In this document: piece after piece, positions 40,121 to 49,393 of the stretch
Layout: the number at the start of each line of letters is the position of its first letter
Position numbering within the stretch: the first letter of the stretch is position 1
Made by a program: the position numbers and the translations under genes
Source: Bifidobacteriaceae bacterium
GTDB lineage: Bacteria > Actinomycetota > Actinomycetes > Actinomycetales > WQXJ01
Reading direction: 5' to 3'
Assembly: GCA_031270825.1 (NCBI GenBank)
Contig: JAISXH010000012.1
Span: 1 to 64,000, forward strand
DNA length: 64,000 nucleotides
The notes under the pieces: generated by a model
Databases searched by the model: none
Seen by the model: the letters and a program-made list of their open reading frames with translations, nothing else
What the model was told of the DNA's origin: nothing

Positions 40121-40126
40121 TAGGGT
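40121..40126 (+). promoter_or_regulatory. -10 element, probable leaderless start of metK
   Basis: TAGGGT ends exactly seven bases before the GTG at 40134. If transcription begins at the start codon there is no room for a SAM riboswitch. Confidence 0.55.
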
Positions 40127-40133
40127 TGACGCC

Positions 40134-41312
40134 GTGAGTGAGACCAGATTGTTCACGTCAGAGTCGGTCACCGGCGGGCACCCGGACAAACTATGCGATC
40201 AGATTTCCGATGCCGTCTTGGACGGTCTGCTGGAAGCCGATCCTGAGGCCAGGGTGGCTGTGGAGTCGATGATTTCGCACGGCCAGGTGGTGGTGGCCGG
40301 GGAGGTCACCACCAACAGCTATGTGCCGGTGGCGGACGTGGCCCGCGAAGTGTTGCTGAATCAGGGTTACGACGCGGCTGAGGCCGGCATCGACGGCGCC
40401 AGTTGCGGCGTGTCGGTGCTCATCGAAGAGCAGAGCCGCGAGATCGCCGCCGGCGTCGACCATTCGGTCGAGGCCCGCCTGGGCGGGCGGCTGGACGCGA
40501 TCGCCGAACAAGGCGCCGGTGACCAGGGCATGATGTTCGGCTACGCGGTTGATGAGACTCCGGAGCTGATGCCCCTGCCGATTCACCTGGCCCATCAACT
40601 GGCCGAACGGCTTGAGGCGGTGCGGCTGGCCGGAGAGCTTGACTACCTGCGACCGGATGGCAAGACCCAAGTGACCGTGGCCTACCGGCAGGAACGACCG
40701 GTCGGGCTGGACACGGTGGTTGTGTCGGCCCAACATGCGCCCCGAGTCGATCAGGACCAACTGGCCGCCGACCTGCGCGCGGCTGTGATCGATCCGGTGA
40801 TCCAACAAACTGGCTGGGATCGGGTCGGACGGGTCCTGATCAACCCGTCCGGCAGTTTTGTGGTCGGGGGGCCGGCTGCCGACACCGGCCTGACCGGACG
40901 CAAGATCATTGTCGACACCTACGGCGGGATGGCCCGGCACGGCGGGGGAGCGTTCAGCGGCAAGGACCCTTCAAAGGTGGACCGTTCCGCGTCCTATGCC
41001 GCTCGTTGGGTGGCCAAGAATCTGGTCGCCGCCGGGTTGGCCCGCCGCCTCGAGGTCCAGGTCGCCTACGCGATCGGCAAGGCCGAGCCGATCAGCGTCG
41101 CGGTCGACAGTTTCGGAACCGGCCAGGTCTCGGATGCGGCCTTGGCCGCCGCTGTGACCGAGGTTTTCGATCTTCGCCCGGCCGCGATCATCGCGGCGCT
41201 TGACTTGTTGCGGCCGATTTATCGCGCCACGGCCACGTTCGGGCATTTCGGCCGGCCCGGTTTCAGTTGGGAGCGCGCCGACCGGACGGATGCGCTGCTG
41301 GCGGCGATCTAG
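40134..41312 (+). CDS. metK: S-adenosylmethionine synthetase
   Basis: The 392-residue enzyme makes SAM from methionine and ATP. Motifs are [20 protein letters not shown] at the N-terminus, [12 protein letters not shown] near residue 124, and the P-loop-like [20 protein letters not shown] near residue 263. It starts at GTG in a leaderless context. Methyltransferase genes prmC and rsmB lie elsewhere in the window but are not co-transcribed with it. Confidence 0.98.
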   Translation: MSETRLFTSESVTGGHPDKLCDQISDAVLDGLLEADPEARVAVESMISHGQVVVAGEVTTNSYVPVADVAREVLLNQGYDAAEAGIDGASCGVSVLIEEQSREIAAGVDHSVEARLGGRLDAIAEQGAGDQGMMFGYAVDETPELMPLPIHLAHQLAERLEAVRLAGELDYLRPDGKTQVTVAYRQERPVGLDTVVVSAQHAPRVDQDQLAADLRAAVIDPVIQQTGWDRVGRVLINPSGSFVVGGPAADTGLTGRKIIVDTYGGMARHGGGAFSGKDPSKVDRSASYAARWVAKNLVAAGLARRLEVQVAYAIGKAEPISVAVDSFGTGQVSDAALAAAVTEVFDLRPAAIIAALDLLRPIYRATATFGHFGRPGFSWERADRTDALLAAI

Positions 41313-41399
41313 TCGGGAAGGTCGTGGCCCGATTCTCTTGCGCCCCCGCCGCCCGATCGGGCGGCGGCGGCGTCCAGGAACAACAGAAGTAGGTCTGTC

Positions 41400-43475
41400 T
41401 TGAGCGGTGAGCAGGGTGTCCTGCCTGGTCTGGGGGCGCCGCGCCAGGCGGTGCGCCGGCCGCCACGACCGGGATCTGAGCCAGCCGCTCGGCGTCCCGT
41501 GGCCGTGGTGACCCTGGACCTTCCCAGCCCGGCTCTGGACCGAACCTTTGACTACTTGGTGCCGGCGAGGTTTGATGCGGCCGCTCGCCCTGGCGTCAGA
41601 GTCAGGGTGCCGTTCAACGGGCGGCGGGTGGGGGGCTTCATAGTGGAGCGCCGGGAGCATTCCGATCACACCGGCAAACTGAGCCCGATCAGCGCGGTGT
41701 CGTCCGGACTGGTGCTGTTGACAGCGGGGCTGTGGCGTCTGGCCAATGCCGTCGCCGCCAGGCAGGCCGGCACGGTCTCAGACGTGCTCAGACTGGCGAT
41801 TCCAGCCGCCCACGTGGCCACCGAAAAGCTCTTGGCGGCCGCGTCGTCAGGCGCTGAAGAGTCCGGCAAGCTGACTGGCGGCGACCTGGCCGCAGGCGAT
41901 AGTCAGGCAGCGGCCGAGGGCGTGTCAAACGATGCCCTGGCGGAGCGGTCTCCCAGCCGGGTGGCATGGGCCTGCCGGCCTGGGCCGGACCTGTTCCGCG
42001 GGCTACGGGCAGCAGTCGACGCGGCCCGCGCCGCCGGGCGGCAAACGTTGATCATCGCCCCGTCAGAGCGTCTGGTGGCATCCGTGCTGCGGGCGCTGAG
42101 CGAACCCGAGGACGCCGAGTCCTGCCAGCGCAGGCCGCCGCCGGCCGATTTGGCCGGCATTTTGGCGGGGATCGAGTCAGACGGCCGTGGCCGGGATCGG
42201 GACCCTGGCCTGGCGCCGCCAGGCCAGGGGGACTGGTCCGGCCGAGCGCCGGAGCTGGCAGCGGACTGCCGCGAGGCGGGTCCCGTGATCGGCCGGCTGG
42301 TGGCCGGGGACGGGCCGGAGGCGCGGTTGGAGGCCTATTGGGCGGCGGCATCGGGCGCGTTGGACGTATTGGTCGGAACCAGAGCGGCGGCCTTCGCTCC
42401 GCTGGCCAGGCCGGGCCTGCTGGTACTGCTCAACGACGGCGATCCGGCCTTGCGCGAGCCGCGCGCGCCCTACGCCCACGCCCGCACGGTTCTGACTGTG
42501 AGGGCCGCCCAGGAGCGGACGGACTTGTTGGTGGCGGGGATGACGCGGAGCGTCCAGGCACAGGCCCTGGTCGAAAGCGGCTGGCTGGCGGCGCTGAGCC
42601 CCAGCCGATCTCAGGTACGGGCGGCGACACCGGTTGTGAACGCGCCGACGGTGGAGGATTTGGCGCGCGAAGGGACCACCGCGCTGACCCGGTTTCCGGA
42701 GGCGGCCTTCAGGCTGGTCCGGCGGGGTCTGAGCCTGGGGCCGGTTCTGATACAAGTGCCGAGCGCGGCACACGAGGTGTTCGGGCTGATCAGGACGGCT
42801 GAGGAAATCGCCCGCGCCTTCCCGGCCAGTCGGCTGGCGCGTTCGGGCGAGGATGTGGGGATTGTGGAGCGCGTTGGCCCGGAGCCGGTCCTGGTGGTGG
42901 CTACGCCGGGAGCGGAACCAAGCGCCGTCAATGGTTACGCCGCGGCGATCTTGCTGGACGCGCGCGCCTGGGCCGGCCGGCCCGAACTTGACGCCGCGGT
43001 GGACGCCCTGCGTATTTGGATGGGCGGGGCCGGACTGGTCAGACCCCGCGGTGAGGTCCTGTTGCTCGGTTCGGACGGTGGACCGGCCGCGCAGGCGCTG
43101 GTCCGGTGGGACCCCGTGGGGCTCGCCGAACGCGAATTGGCAGAACGGCGTGAACTGGGCCTGCCGCCGGCCACGAAGGCGGTCGTCTTGACCGAGGCGC
43201 CGGGGAAGCGAAGCTCTCGTTCTTCGGGAACGAGTGCCGTGGCCGTGCTCGACTCCGCCGGCGGCGCTGGGGCTGGGGCTGTGGCCGGGTTTGTGGCGGC
43301 GCTGGGGCTGCCAGCCGAGGTCCGGGTCCGAACCATAGCGGACAAGACCGTTCTGTTGATTCCTGCGCCGCAGGCTAAAGAGGTGATTGGGCGGATCAGA
43401 CAAGTCGTCCGCGAGAAGTCAGCCACGGGCCAAAGTCTCGGTGTTCGGGTGAGGGTGGATGGCGAACTCGACTAA
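41400..43475 (+). CDS. priA: probable primosomal protein PriA, helicase-deficient actinobacterial form
   Basis: The 691-residue protein has the PriA N-terminal DNA-binding domain (ALDRTFDYLVPARFDAAARPGV split by residue limits; FNGRRVGGFIVER follows). Later blocks include LDVLVGTRAAAFAPLARPGL, corresponding to the helicase region. The Walker A lysine motif and the zinc-binding cysteines of E. coli PriA are missing: only two or three Cys are present in all. Actinobacterial PriA homologues are commonly degenerate in this way and are annotated as probable replication restart protein. It lies between metK and fmt, the conserved order. The start is TTG 41400. Confidence 0.85.
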   Translation: MSGEQGVLPGLGAPRQAVRRPPRPGSEPAARRPVAVVTLDLPSPALDRTFDYLVPARFDAAARPGVRVRVPFNGRRVGGFIVERREHSDHTGKLSPISAVSSGLVLLTAGLWRLANAVAARQAGTVSDVLRLAIPAAHVATEKLLAAASSGAEESGKLTGGDLAAGDSQAAAEGVSNDALAERSPSRVAWACRPGPDLFRGLRAAVDAARAAGRQTLIIAPSERLVASVLRALSEPEDAESCQRRPPPADLAGILAGIESDGRGRDRDPGLAPPGQGDWSGRAPELAADCREAGPVIGRLVAGDGPEARLEAYWAAASGALDVLVGTRAAAFAPLARPGLLVLLNDGDPALREPRAPYAHARTVLTVRAAQERTDLLVAGMTRSVQAQALVESGWLAALSPSRSQVRAATPVVNAPTVEDLAREGTTALTRFPEAAFRLVRRGLSLGPVLIQVPSAAHEVFGLIRTAEEIARAFPASRLARSGEDVGIVERVGPEPVLVVATPGAEPSAVNGYAAAILLDARAWAGRPELDAAVDALRIWMGGAGLVRPRGEVLLLGSDGGPAAQALVRWDPVGLAERELAERRELGLPPATKAVVLTEAPGKRSSRSSGTSAVAVLDSAGGAGAGAVAGFVAALGLPAEVRVRTIADKTVLLIPAPQAKEVIGRIRQVVREKSATGQSLGVRVRVDGELD

Positions 43476-43478
43476 GGT
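43473..43478 (+). promoter_or_regulatory. -10 element, possible internal leaderless promoter of fmt
   Basis: TAAGGT overlaps the priA stop codon and ends exactly seven bases before ATG 43486. Confidence 0.4.
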
Positions 43479-43485
43479 TCCTTGG

Positions 43486-44457
43486 ATGCGCATCCTTCTG
43501 GCCGGCACTCCACCCGTCGCCGTTGCGTCTCTGACGGCGCTGGCCGAGTCGGGGCACGAACTGGTGGGCGTCATCACCCGGCCTGATCGACCTGCCGGCC
43601 GCGGGCGACACATGCTGGCGTCGCCGGTGGCCGAGGCGGCGGCGGCCCTGGCTCTGCCGGTTCTCAAGCCCCGAGATCCCGGTGATGGCGCTTTTCTGGA
43701 TCAGTTGAAGGAGCTCCGGCCGGACGCGGTGGCGACCGTCGCCTACGGTGCCCTTCTGCCCGAGGCGGCGTTGAGCATACCCCGCCACGGTTGGATCAAT
43801 CTGCATTTTTCGCTCCTGCCGGCTTGGCGCGGCGCCGCGCCCGTGCAGCGGGCCATCTGGGCCGGCGATCAGATCACCGGCGCCACGACTTTCCAGATAG
43901 TCAAAGAACTCGACGCCGGCCCGGTTTTCGGGCAGCTCACCTACCAGGTCCCAGCCCGGGCGACCGCCGGAGAAGTCCTTGACACACTGGCTGTGGACGG
44001 CGCGAAACTGCTGGTCACAACTTTGGATCTGGTGGAGACCGGCGAAGCTCGCCCGCAGCCGCAGAGTCTGGAGGGCGTCAGCTACGCCCGCAAGGTGACA
44101 TCCGATGACGCCCGGATCGACTGGTCGGCGCCTTCCCTGGCGGTGGACCGACAGGTCCGCGCCTGCACGCCGGCGCCCGGAGCGTGGACCACTTTTGGCG
44201 GCCAGCGTTTGAGGATCGGTCCTCTGACTGTTCGACCAGAACCTGGCCGGGAGGACGCGGAGCCTTTGCCTGGCTCTGCCCCGCCGGGGGCGCTGATCGC
44301 GCTGAAACACGCCGTGTTGGTCCGGACAGGTAGCGGCTGGGCAGCCCTGGGCGAGGTCGAGCCGGCCGGCAAGACGTGGATGCCGGCGGACGCTTGGGCG
44401 CGCGGCGCGCGCCTCGGCGCATGGTCGGCCGAGACAAGCGAGAGGTTCGGAGAGTGA
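43486..44457 (+). CDS. fmt: methionyl-tRNA formyltransferase
   Basis: The enzyme of 323 residues begins MRILLAGTPPVAVASLTAL. It has the catalytic segment INLHFSLLPAWRGAAPVQRAIW near residue 103 (Asn, His and the following Asp region ITGATTFQIVKELDAGPV) and a C-terminal OB-like domain. An in-frame ATG at 43459 would add nine residues, but ATG 43486 matches the family start and has a -10-like TAAGGT seven bases upstream. The stop overlaps the GTG start of rsmB. Confidence 0.96.
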   Translation: MRILLAGTPPVAVASLTALAESGHELVGVITRPDRPAGRGRHMLASPVAEAAAALALPVLKPRDPGDGAFLDQLKELRPDAVATVAYGALLPEAALSIPRHGWINLHFSLLPAWRGAAPVQRAIWAGDQITGATTFQIVKELDAGPVFGQLTYQVPARATAGEVLDTLAVDGAKLLVTTLDLVETGEARPQPQSLEGVSYARKVTSDDARIDWSAPSLAVDRQVRACTPAPGAWTTFGGQRLRIGPLTVRPEPGREDAEPLPGSAPPGALIALKHAVLVRTGSGWAALGEVEPAGKTWMPADAWARGARLGAWSAETSERFGE

Positions 44458-47400
44458 GCCAGGAGTCAGACCGTCCGGGCGGCGGCGAACAGCAGGGATC
44501 GGGTGACGCTGGGGAGTCCAGCGGCAAGGCCGGTCGTCACGGGGCCGGCGGCGCCGGTGTTGACCGCTCCGCCAAGGAAGGGCGCGGAGATTCTCCAGCG
44601 CGGGGCCGCGGCGCGGGCTCCGGCAGCCCCAATGGTGGGCGCGGCGGTCAGGGCGCAGATCGGTCCTGGTCCGGCTCGGGGTCCGGTCGGGGCCAGGGCG
44701 AGCGCGACTGGCCGCGTTCCGGCGGCAGTGGCTCCGGCGGTGGACGGCGTGATGGCGGCCGTGGCGGTTCTGGCGGCGGATGGCGAGATGGTGGTGGCGA
44801 CAGACGCGATAGCGGTCGTGGCGGCTCGGGCGGGGGTTGGCGCGATGGCGGCGGGCAGCGTCGGGAGGGCCAAGGCGCCCGTGACTGGTCGCGTTCGAGC
44901 GGCCGTGGCTCCGGTTCTGGCGGTGGATGGCGAGATGGCGGCGGCGACAGGCGCGATAGCGGTCGTGGCGGGTCTGGCGGCGGGTGGCGCGACAGCGGGC
45001 AGCGCCGGGAGGACCAGGGCGAGCGCGATTGGTCGCGTTCAGGCGGCCGCGGCTCCGGTTCTGGCGGCGGGTGGCGCGATGGCGGCGGCGGTCGTCGGTC
45101 AGGCGATTACCGTTCGGGGAGTTCTGGCCGGCCTTGGCGGCCCGAGGGCGCGTCTGACGGTGGCGACCGGCGCGATGGCGGCGGCCAGCGGCGGGAGGGC
45201 CAAGGCGGGCGCGACTGGTCGCGTTCGGGCGACCGTGGCTCTGGCGGCGGTTGGCGTGACGGCGGTGGCGACCGGCGCGATGGCGGCCGTGGCGGCTCTG
45301 GCGGCGGGTGGCGCGATGGCGGCGGGCAACGCCGGGGGGGCCAGGGCGAGCGCGATTGGTCGCGTTCGAGTGGCCGTGGCTCCGGTTCTGACGGCGGATC
45401 GCGTGATGGCGGCGGCCGTTCTGATTGGGCCGGTGGGCGTCGGTCGGGCGAGGATCGTTCCGGGAATTCTGGCCGGCCCTGGCGGGCCGACGGCGCGTCA
45501 GGGGGTGGCGACCGGCGCGATGGCGCAGGCCGTTCCAGTGGCGGGTGGCGCGATGGCGGGCAGCGCCGGGAGGGTCAGGGCGGCCGTGACTGGTCGCGTT
45601 CGAGTGGTCGTGGCTCCGGCTCTGGCGGGGGTTGGCGTGATGGCGGTGGACGTCGATCGGGCGAGGACCGTTCGGGGAGTTCTGGCCGGCCCTGGCGGCC
45701 CGAAGGCGCGTCTGGCGGTGGCGACCGGCGCGATGGAGCGGGCCGTCCCAGCGGCGGTTGGCGTGATGGTGGTGGCGACCGGCGCGATGGCGGCCGTGGC
45801 GGTTCTGGCGGCGGGTGGCGCGATGGCGGCGGGCAGCGCCGGGAGGGTCAGGGAGAGCGCGATTGGTCGCGTCCCGGCGGCCGTGGCTCCGGCTCCGGCG
45901 GTGGGTGGCGCGATGGCGGCGGCCGCTCCGGCGGCGGGTGGCGCGACGGCGGGGGACAACGTCGGGAGGGCGGTGGCGAACGCGGCGGCGCCCGGCGCCC
46001 CGAAGGCCGCTACGGCGGATCGGACCGGGCCGTTGGATCGGATTCCGGCCGCACGGATGAGGATGGCGTGTTGGAGGAGACTCGCATTCAAGACGAGGGA
46101 CTAGCCCAGGACGATGGCAGCGCGGGCAAGAACGGCCAACATGAAGACGGCCAACATGAAGACGGCCAGTACGAAGACGGCCCTGACGACGCCGGCCAGA
46201 ACGGCGACGCAGGCGCTAGTCAGGACAACGGTCGCTCCTGGGAACGCGACTCGCGGGAAGGGCGTGGCGAGGGACGGCACGGCGGGGAAGGGCGCGGCGG
46301 GGAAGGGCGCGGTCCGCGCCGAGGCTGGTCCGCGCAAGCGCCTTCGGAACGCCAGCGCGACGCCGACGCACCGCGCTTGGCCGCCTACGACTTGCTCAGG
46401 GCGGTGCATCGTGGAGCCTATGCCAATCTGGCGCTGCCGGCTATGCTGACCGACCGCGGCATGAGCGGGCGCGATGCGGCCTTCGCCACAGAACTGGGCT
46501 ATGGCGCCATTCGGATGCGTGGCCAGTATGACGCGGTCATCGCCAAAGTGTCTGGTCGCGAACAAATCGACAGCCCGGTCATGGATGTGCTCAGGTTAGG
46601 GCTGCATCAGATCGCGGCCATGCGGGTGCCGGATCATGCGGCGGTGGCGGCCACGGTGGCGATCGCACGCGAGGACATTGGCGCCGGACCGGCTGGATTC
46701 GTCAACGCGGTGCTGCGAGCCGTGACCGAAGGGCCTTATGAGGCGCTGCTTGAAGAGGTCGCGCCCCAGGCAGATGACTCGGTGGAGGCGCTGGCGATCC
46801 GGCACTCCCACCCCGCCTGGGTGGTTCGGACTCTGCGTCAAGCGCTCAAAGGGACGGGCCGGGACGCGGCCGACCTGCCGGCGGTGTTGGCCGCCGACAA
46901 CGGCCAGCCGCCGGTGACGTTGGCGGCGCGGCCGGGACTGATCACCGCCGAGCAGCTATCCGCGCAAGTTGAAGCCCGATTCAAGAAGCCCGCTCGGCCC
47001 GGTCAGTTCGCGCCCAGCGCCGTGATCATGGAGCGTGGAGCGCCGGGCGATCTGCTGGCGATCCGCCACGGCCAGGCCGCCGTCCAAGACGAGGGCTCGC
47101 AGTTGATGGTCTGGGCATTGGCGGAAGCCCCCCTCGAAGATGATCAAGGCGACTGGCTGGACCTGTGCGCCGGCCCGGGCGGGAAAGCGGCTTTGCTGGG
47201 CGGCATCGTGCAAGAAAGAGGCGGTCGGCTGACCGCGAACGAACCGCAACCACACCGGGCGGAACTGGTGCGCGGCGCGGTTCGGCGGCTGGGGCCAGCC
47301 GTCACCGTCACGGAACTAGACGGTCGCGACGTCGAAGGCCAATTCGACCGCGTGCTGGTGGACGTGCCTTGCACTGGCCTGGGCGCGTTGAGGCGCCGGC

Positions 47401-47714
47401 CGGAGGCGCGCTGGCGGCACTCGCCGGCCGATCTCGGCAGTCTGGGGCCGCTCCAGCGCGAACTGCTGCGGGCCGGGTTGAACGCGACCCGACCGGGCGG
47501 CGTGCTGGCCTACACCACCTGCTCGCCGCATCTGGCGGAAACCAGGCTGGTGGTCCAGGACGTCCTGGCCGAACGCGAAGACGCAGCCGTTATCGACGCC
47601 CGCGTGGTGGCCATGATCCCCGAAAACGCGGTCGGCGAAGACGGCATGGTCCAACTGTGGACTGATCGCCACGGCACCGACGCTATGTTCTTGGCCCTGA
47701 TCCGCCGCTTGTAG
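44454..47714 (+). CDS. rsmB: 16S rRNA m5C967 methyltransferase RsmB with a giant RGG/GWRD-repeat N-terminal extension
   Basis: The predicted protein is 1086 residues, over twice the usual 430-500. The C-terminal part from about residue 638 is a normal RsmB. It has a NusB-like RNA-binding domain (RLAAYDLLRAVHRGAYANLA) and a SAM domain with LDLCAGPGGKAALLGG near 902. The two catalytic cysteines are in VDVPCTGLGA near 973 and YTTCSPH near 1023. Residues 1-636 are low complexity: Gly, Arg, Ser, Asp and Trp in iterated GGGWRDGGG, QRREGQGERDWSRS and SGRPWRPEGAS units, then an acidic GQHEDGQHEDGQYEDG tract. The GTG start overlaps the fmt stop. The extension is in frame throughout, so it is probably translated. 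Its role is unknown, but RNA binding or condensate formation is plausible. Confidence 0.92.
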   Translation: MSQESDRPGGGEQQGSGDAGESSGKAGRHGAGGAGVDRSAKEGRGDSPARGRGAGSGSPNGGRGGQGADRSWSGSGSGRGQGERDWPRSGGSGSGGGRRDGGRGGSGGGWRDGGGDRRDSGRGGSGGGWRDGGGQRREGQGARDWSRSSGRGSGSGGGWRDGGGDRRDSGRGGSGGGWRDSGQRREDQGERDWSRSGGRGSGSGGGWRDGGGGRRSGDYRSGSSGRPWRPEGASDGGDRRDGGGQRREGQGGRDWSRSGDRGSGGGWRDGGGDRRDGGRGGSGGGWRDGGGQRRGGQGERDWSRSSGRGSGSDGGSRDGGGRSDWAGGRRSGEDRSGNSGRPWRADGASGGGDRRDGAGRSSGGWRDGGQRREGQGGRDWSRSSGRGSGSGGGWRDGGGRRSGEDRSGSSGRPWRPEGASGGGDRRDGAGRPSGGWRDGGGDRRDGGRGGSGGGWRDGGGQRREGQGERDWSRPGGRGSGSGGGWRDGGGRSGGGWRDGGGQRREGGGERGGARRPEGRYGGSDRAVGSDSGRTDEDGVLEETRIQDEGLAQDDGSAGKNGQHEDGQHEDGQYEDGPDDAGQNGDAGASQDNGRSWERDSREGRGEGRHGGEGRGGEGRGPRRGWSAQAPSERQRDADAPRLAAYDLLRAVHRGAYANLALPAMLTDRGMSGRDAAFATELGYGAIRMRGQYDAVIAKVSGREQIDSPVMDVLRLGLHQIAAMRVPDHAAVAATVAIAREDIGAGPAGFVNAVLRAVTEGPYEALLEEVAPQADDSVEALAIRHSHPAWVVRTLRQALKGTGRDAADLPAVLAADNGQPPVTLAARPGLITAEQLSAQVEARFKKPARPGQFAPSAVIMERGAPGDLLAIRHGQAAVQDEGSQLMVWALAEAPLEDDQGDWLDLCAGPGGKAALLGGIVQERGGRLTANEPQPHRAELVRGAVRRLGPAVTVTELDGRDVEGQFDRVLVDVPCTGLGALRRRPEARWRHSPADLGSLGPLQRELLRAGLNATRPGGVLAYTTCSPHLAETRLVVQDVLAEREDAAVIDARVVAMIPENAVGEDGMVQLWTDRHGTDAMFLALIRRL
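44769..45978 (+). repeat. in-frame repeat region encoding 13 GGWRD units in RsmB
   Basis: Thirteen copies of GGWRD(G/S)G, seven RDW(S/P)R units and three RPWR(P/A)(E/D)GAS units alternate in a higher-order pattern. Period lengths vary, which suggests unequal recombination between units. Gly/Arg-rich sequence flanks the block from about 44590 to 46330. Confidence 0.85.
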
Positions 47715-47797
47715 GGCACTGCGCCGGTGCCCCCTTCGGTAGGCTTCAAGGCCTACAGGGCGACGATAAGCCCAACTTAACCTGGAGGTCAGGAAGG

Positions 47798-48176
47798 TTG
47801 CAGTCAAAGTGCAATAGAAAGTTGGCGGACACTATGAGATTTCGGCGAACAATTGCCGTCGTCGCATGCGCCGCCCTCACGGGGCTTAGCGTGTTAGTGT
47901 CGCCGGGAACCCCGGCACAGGCGTTTGGTGACAAGTCGCGGACTGACTATTGGTTCGGGACCTACTTCGGAATGTCGTCGTGGACAAGATAAGACCCCTC
48001 CGGTGTTCCGCGCCGTCACTTCGCGTTCCGGCTGAACTTGCACTGTGGCGGTACAGCTGCGAGTGGGAACGGGCGTGACCGGCCGCCAATTCACCGGTAA
48101 GAATGTGGCCAGCGTCGGCCCGATTCAGGCCCCAGGTATCTTTACGCCTGAGGGCGGACGGCACTGGTCGGGTTAG
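47798..48176 (+). pseudogene. decayed small secreted protein gene
   Basis: A TTG (or ATG 47834) start after GGAGGTCAGGAAGG opens a frame with a clear signal peptide (MRFRRTIAVVACAALTGLSV, ending near APAQAF-like TPAQA), then FGDKSRTDYWFGTYFGMSS and a stop at 47990. A +1 shift near 47985 continues as QDKTPPVFRAVTSRSG, hits TGA at 48033, and then runs on as TCTVAVQLRVGTGVTGRQ to a TAG at 48174. Joined, this would be a secreted protein of about 125 residues with one frameshift and one nonsense codon. Alternatively only the 64-residue secreted peptide is real. No family is recognised. Confidence 0.4.
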
Positions 48177-48203
48177 CACCTTCAAGAACACGTAGGAGAG
48201 GCT

Positions 48204-48857
48204 GTGGTGGTCGGAGAACGCCTCCTTGGCTGGATGCTGTGCCTGGCAATGTTGAGCTGGGGTGGCTGCGCGGTAGGTGGCGGGGAGGCCGACTTGACGA
48301 CTTTTGAGGGGGTGCTGGCCGAGGCCAGAGCCGCCGATTACTGGGCGCTGGACAAACTCGAGGACGGTTCGGTGACTTATGACGAGTTGGAGTGGGCTGA
48401 AGACCAATGGGCGCGCTGCGTCGAGGGGCTGGGCCTCAACCTGACGGCTTCCGAGCCGTTCCGCAACCCGGTGGACGGCACCTTGGCCGGATTGTTATGG
48501 GATTGGAACGGGCAGGACCCGAAACCGGACCCGGACCAGGCCGAGTTTGGCGAGAAGGTCAACGGTTGTTATGACCATTACGATTTGGAGCTGTTGACCT
48601 GGGGCTACACGGCGAGCACCGGCGGGGTGATGGATGAGCCGTTGCGCCAGTATGTCTTGGAATGCCTCAACGAGCTAGGGCTGGCTCCGGCCCCGGAGTT
48701 TCGGTCGCTGGCCGAGCTGGTTGAGGATCCAGCGATCGGCCTGGAGCGCGGCAGCGTGGTCATGAACTGCGCTGAGGCGGGGGTGGGTGAGCTCTACCCA
48801 GAAGTGCCGTATTTCGGAGGCAGTTACCGACGGCCATGCGATGGTTCGCCCGCCTGA
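48204..48857 (+). CDS. putative lipoprotein-like secreted protein of unknown function
   Basis: The 217-residue product follows TAGGAGAGG and begins with a hydrophobic segment ending LSWGGCAVGGGEAD. The WGGC could be an imperfect lipobox with Cys22 as the lipid anchor. The mature part is acidic and has paired cysteines (RCVEGLG, GCYDHYDLEL, LECLNELG, NCAEAG, RPCDG). Similar small acidic, Cys-containing exported proteins are common and uncharacterised in actinobacteria. Its end overlaps the next decayed gene by 22 bases. Confidence 0.65.
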   Translation: MVVGERLLGWMLCLAMLSWGGCAVGGGEADLTTFEGVLAEARAADYWALDKLEDGSVTYDELEWAEDQWARCVEGLGLNLTASEPFRNPVDGTLAGLLWDWNGQDPKPDPDQAEFGEKVNGCYDHYDLELLTWGYTASTGGVMDEPLRQYVLECLNELGLAPAPEFRSLAELVEDPAIGLERGSVVMNCAEAGVGELYPEVPYFGGSYRRPCDGSPA

Positions 48858-49359
48858 TGGCCGCCGCCGGTCTGGTGGCATGGGCAGCCCTGCCGTTGGC
48901 TGGGTTGGCGCTGCTCGAACGGCGTGAGGCGGAGGCCGGATTCGCGCCGGTCGAGCCGGTGTTCGCGGCCGTCCAGGCGGCGCCTGAGCGCGAAATCCGC
49001 GAAGTCGGGTTGACGCTCGACTGGTCGCCGGCCGCAGAGTTGACCGCCCCGGTTTGGCATGGCCTGGTCGATCAGATCCTGATGGCGCCAGGCCAGCGCC
49101 TGGCCCACAACACGCCTCTGGTCAGCGTTGACGGCATTGAACGCCGGGCCGTCCGGCCGCCTTGGCCGAGGGCGGCAGCCTTGAGGTCGATGCCGTGGCC
49201 CTGGCCGACGCTCGGATCGGCGGTTTCAGCTCGACGGTGATGGTGGCCACCCTGCCGGTAGCCGGCCAGCGCGCCGCGACCTGCGTGATCCTCGGCCCCC
49301 TGCCGGTTGTCGCACTGTTGGCCCTGGTGCGCCCCTGGGACGGCGTCCGCGGCATCTGA
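48836..49359 (+). pseudogene. frameshifted remnant of an exported HlyD-like/peptidoglycan-binding adaptor
   Basis: The first frame gives a signal anchor (MRWFARLMAAAGLVAWAALP) and then LTLDWSPAAELTAPVWHGLV and PGQRLAHNTPLVSVDGIERR. This is the N-terminal lipoyl/barrel-sandwich region of adaptor proteins that accompany ABC exporters. The frame then degenerates and stops at 49240. A different frame from about 49141 reads LAEGGSLEVDAVALADARIG and ends in a hydrophobic C-terminus at 49359. The large middle of such proteins is missing, so a deletion plus frameshift is likely. No ABC transporter gene is adjacent. Confidence 0.4.
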
Positions 49360-49393
49360 CCCGATCCGCCCGGGATCCGCCGGGCGCGAGCGA

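Noticed and set aside
39972..40133. SAM riboswitch upstream of metK
   Set aside because: No SAM riboswitch core is visible, and the TAGGGT seven bases before the GTG suggests the mRNA has no leader.
44503..46104. 533-codon Ala/Arg-rich open frame overlapping the RsmB repeat region
   Set aside because: It is the +1-shifted reading of the GC-rich repeats, has no start context or recognisable domain, and is explained by the rsmB frame.
47993..48176. Selenocysteine reading through TGA 48033
   Set aside because: The surrounding frame also needs a frameshift to join the signal peptide and no SECIS-like hairpin is evident right after the TGA, so decay is simpler.
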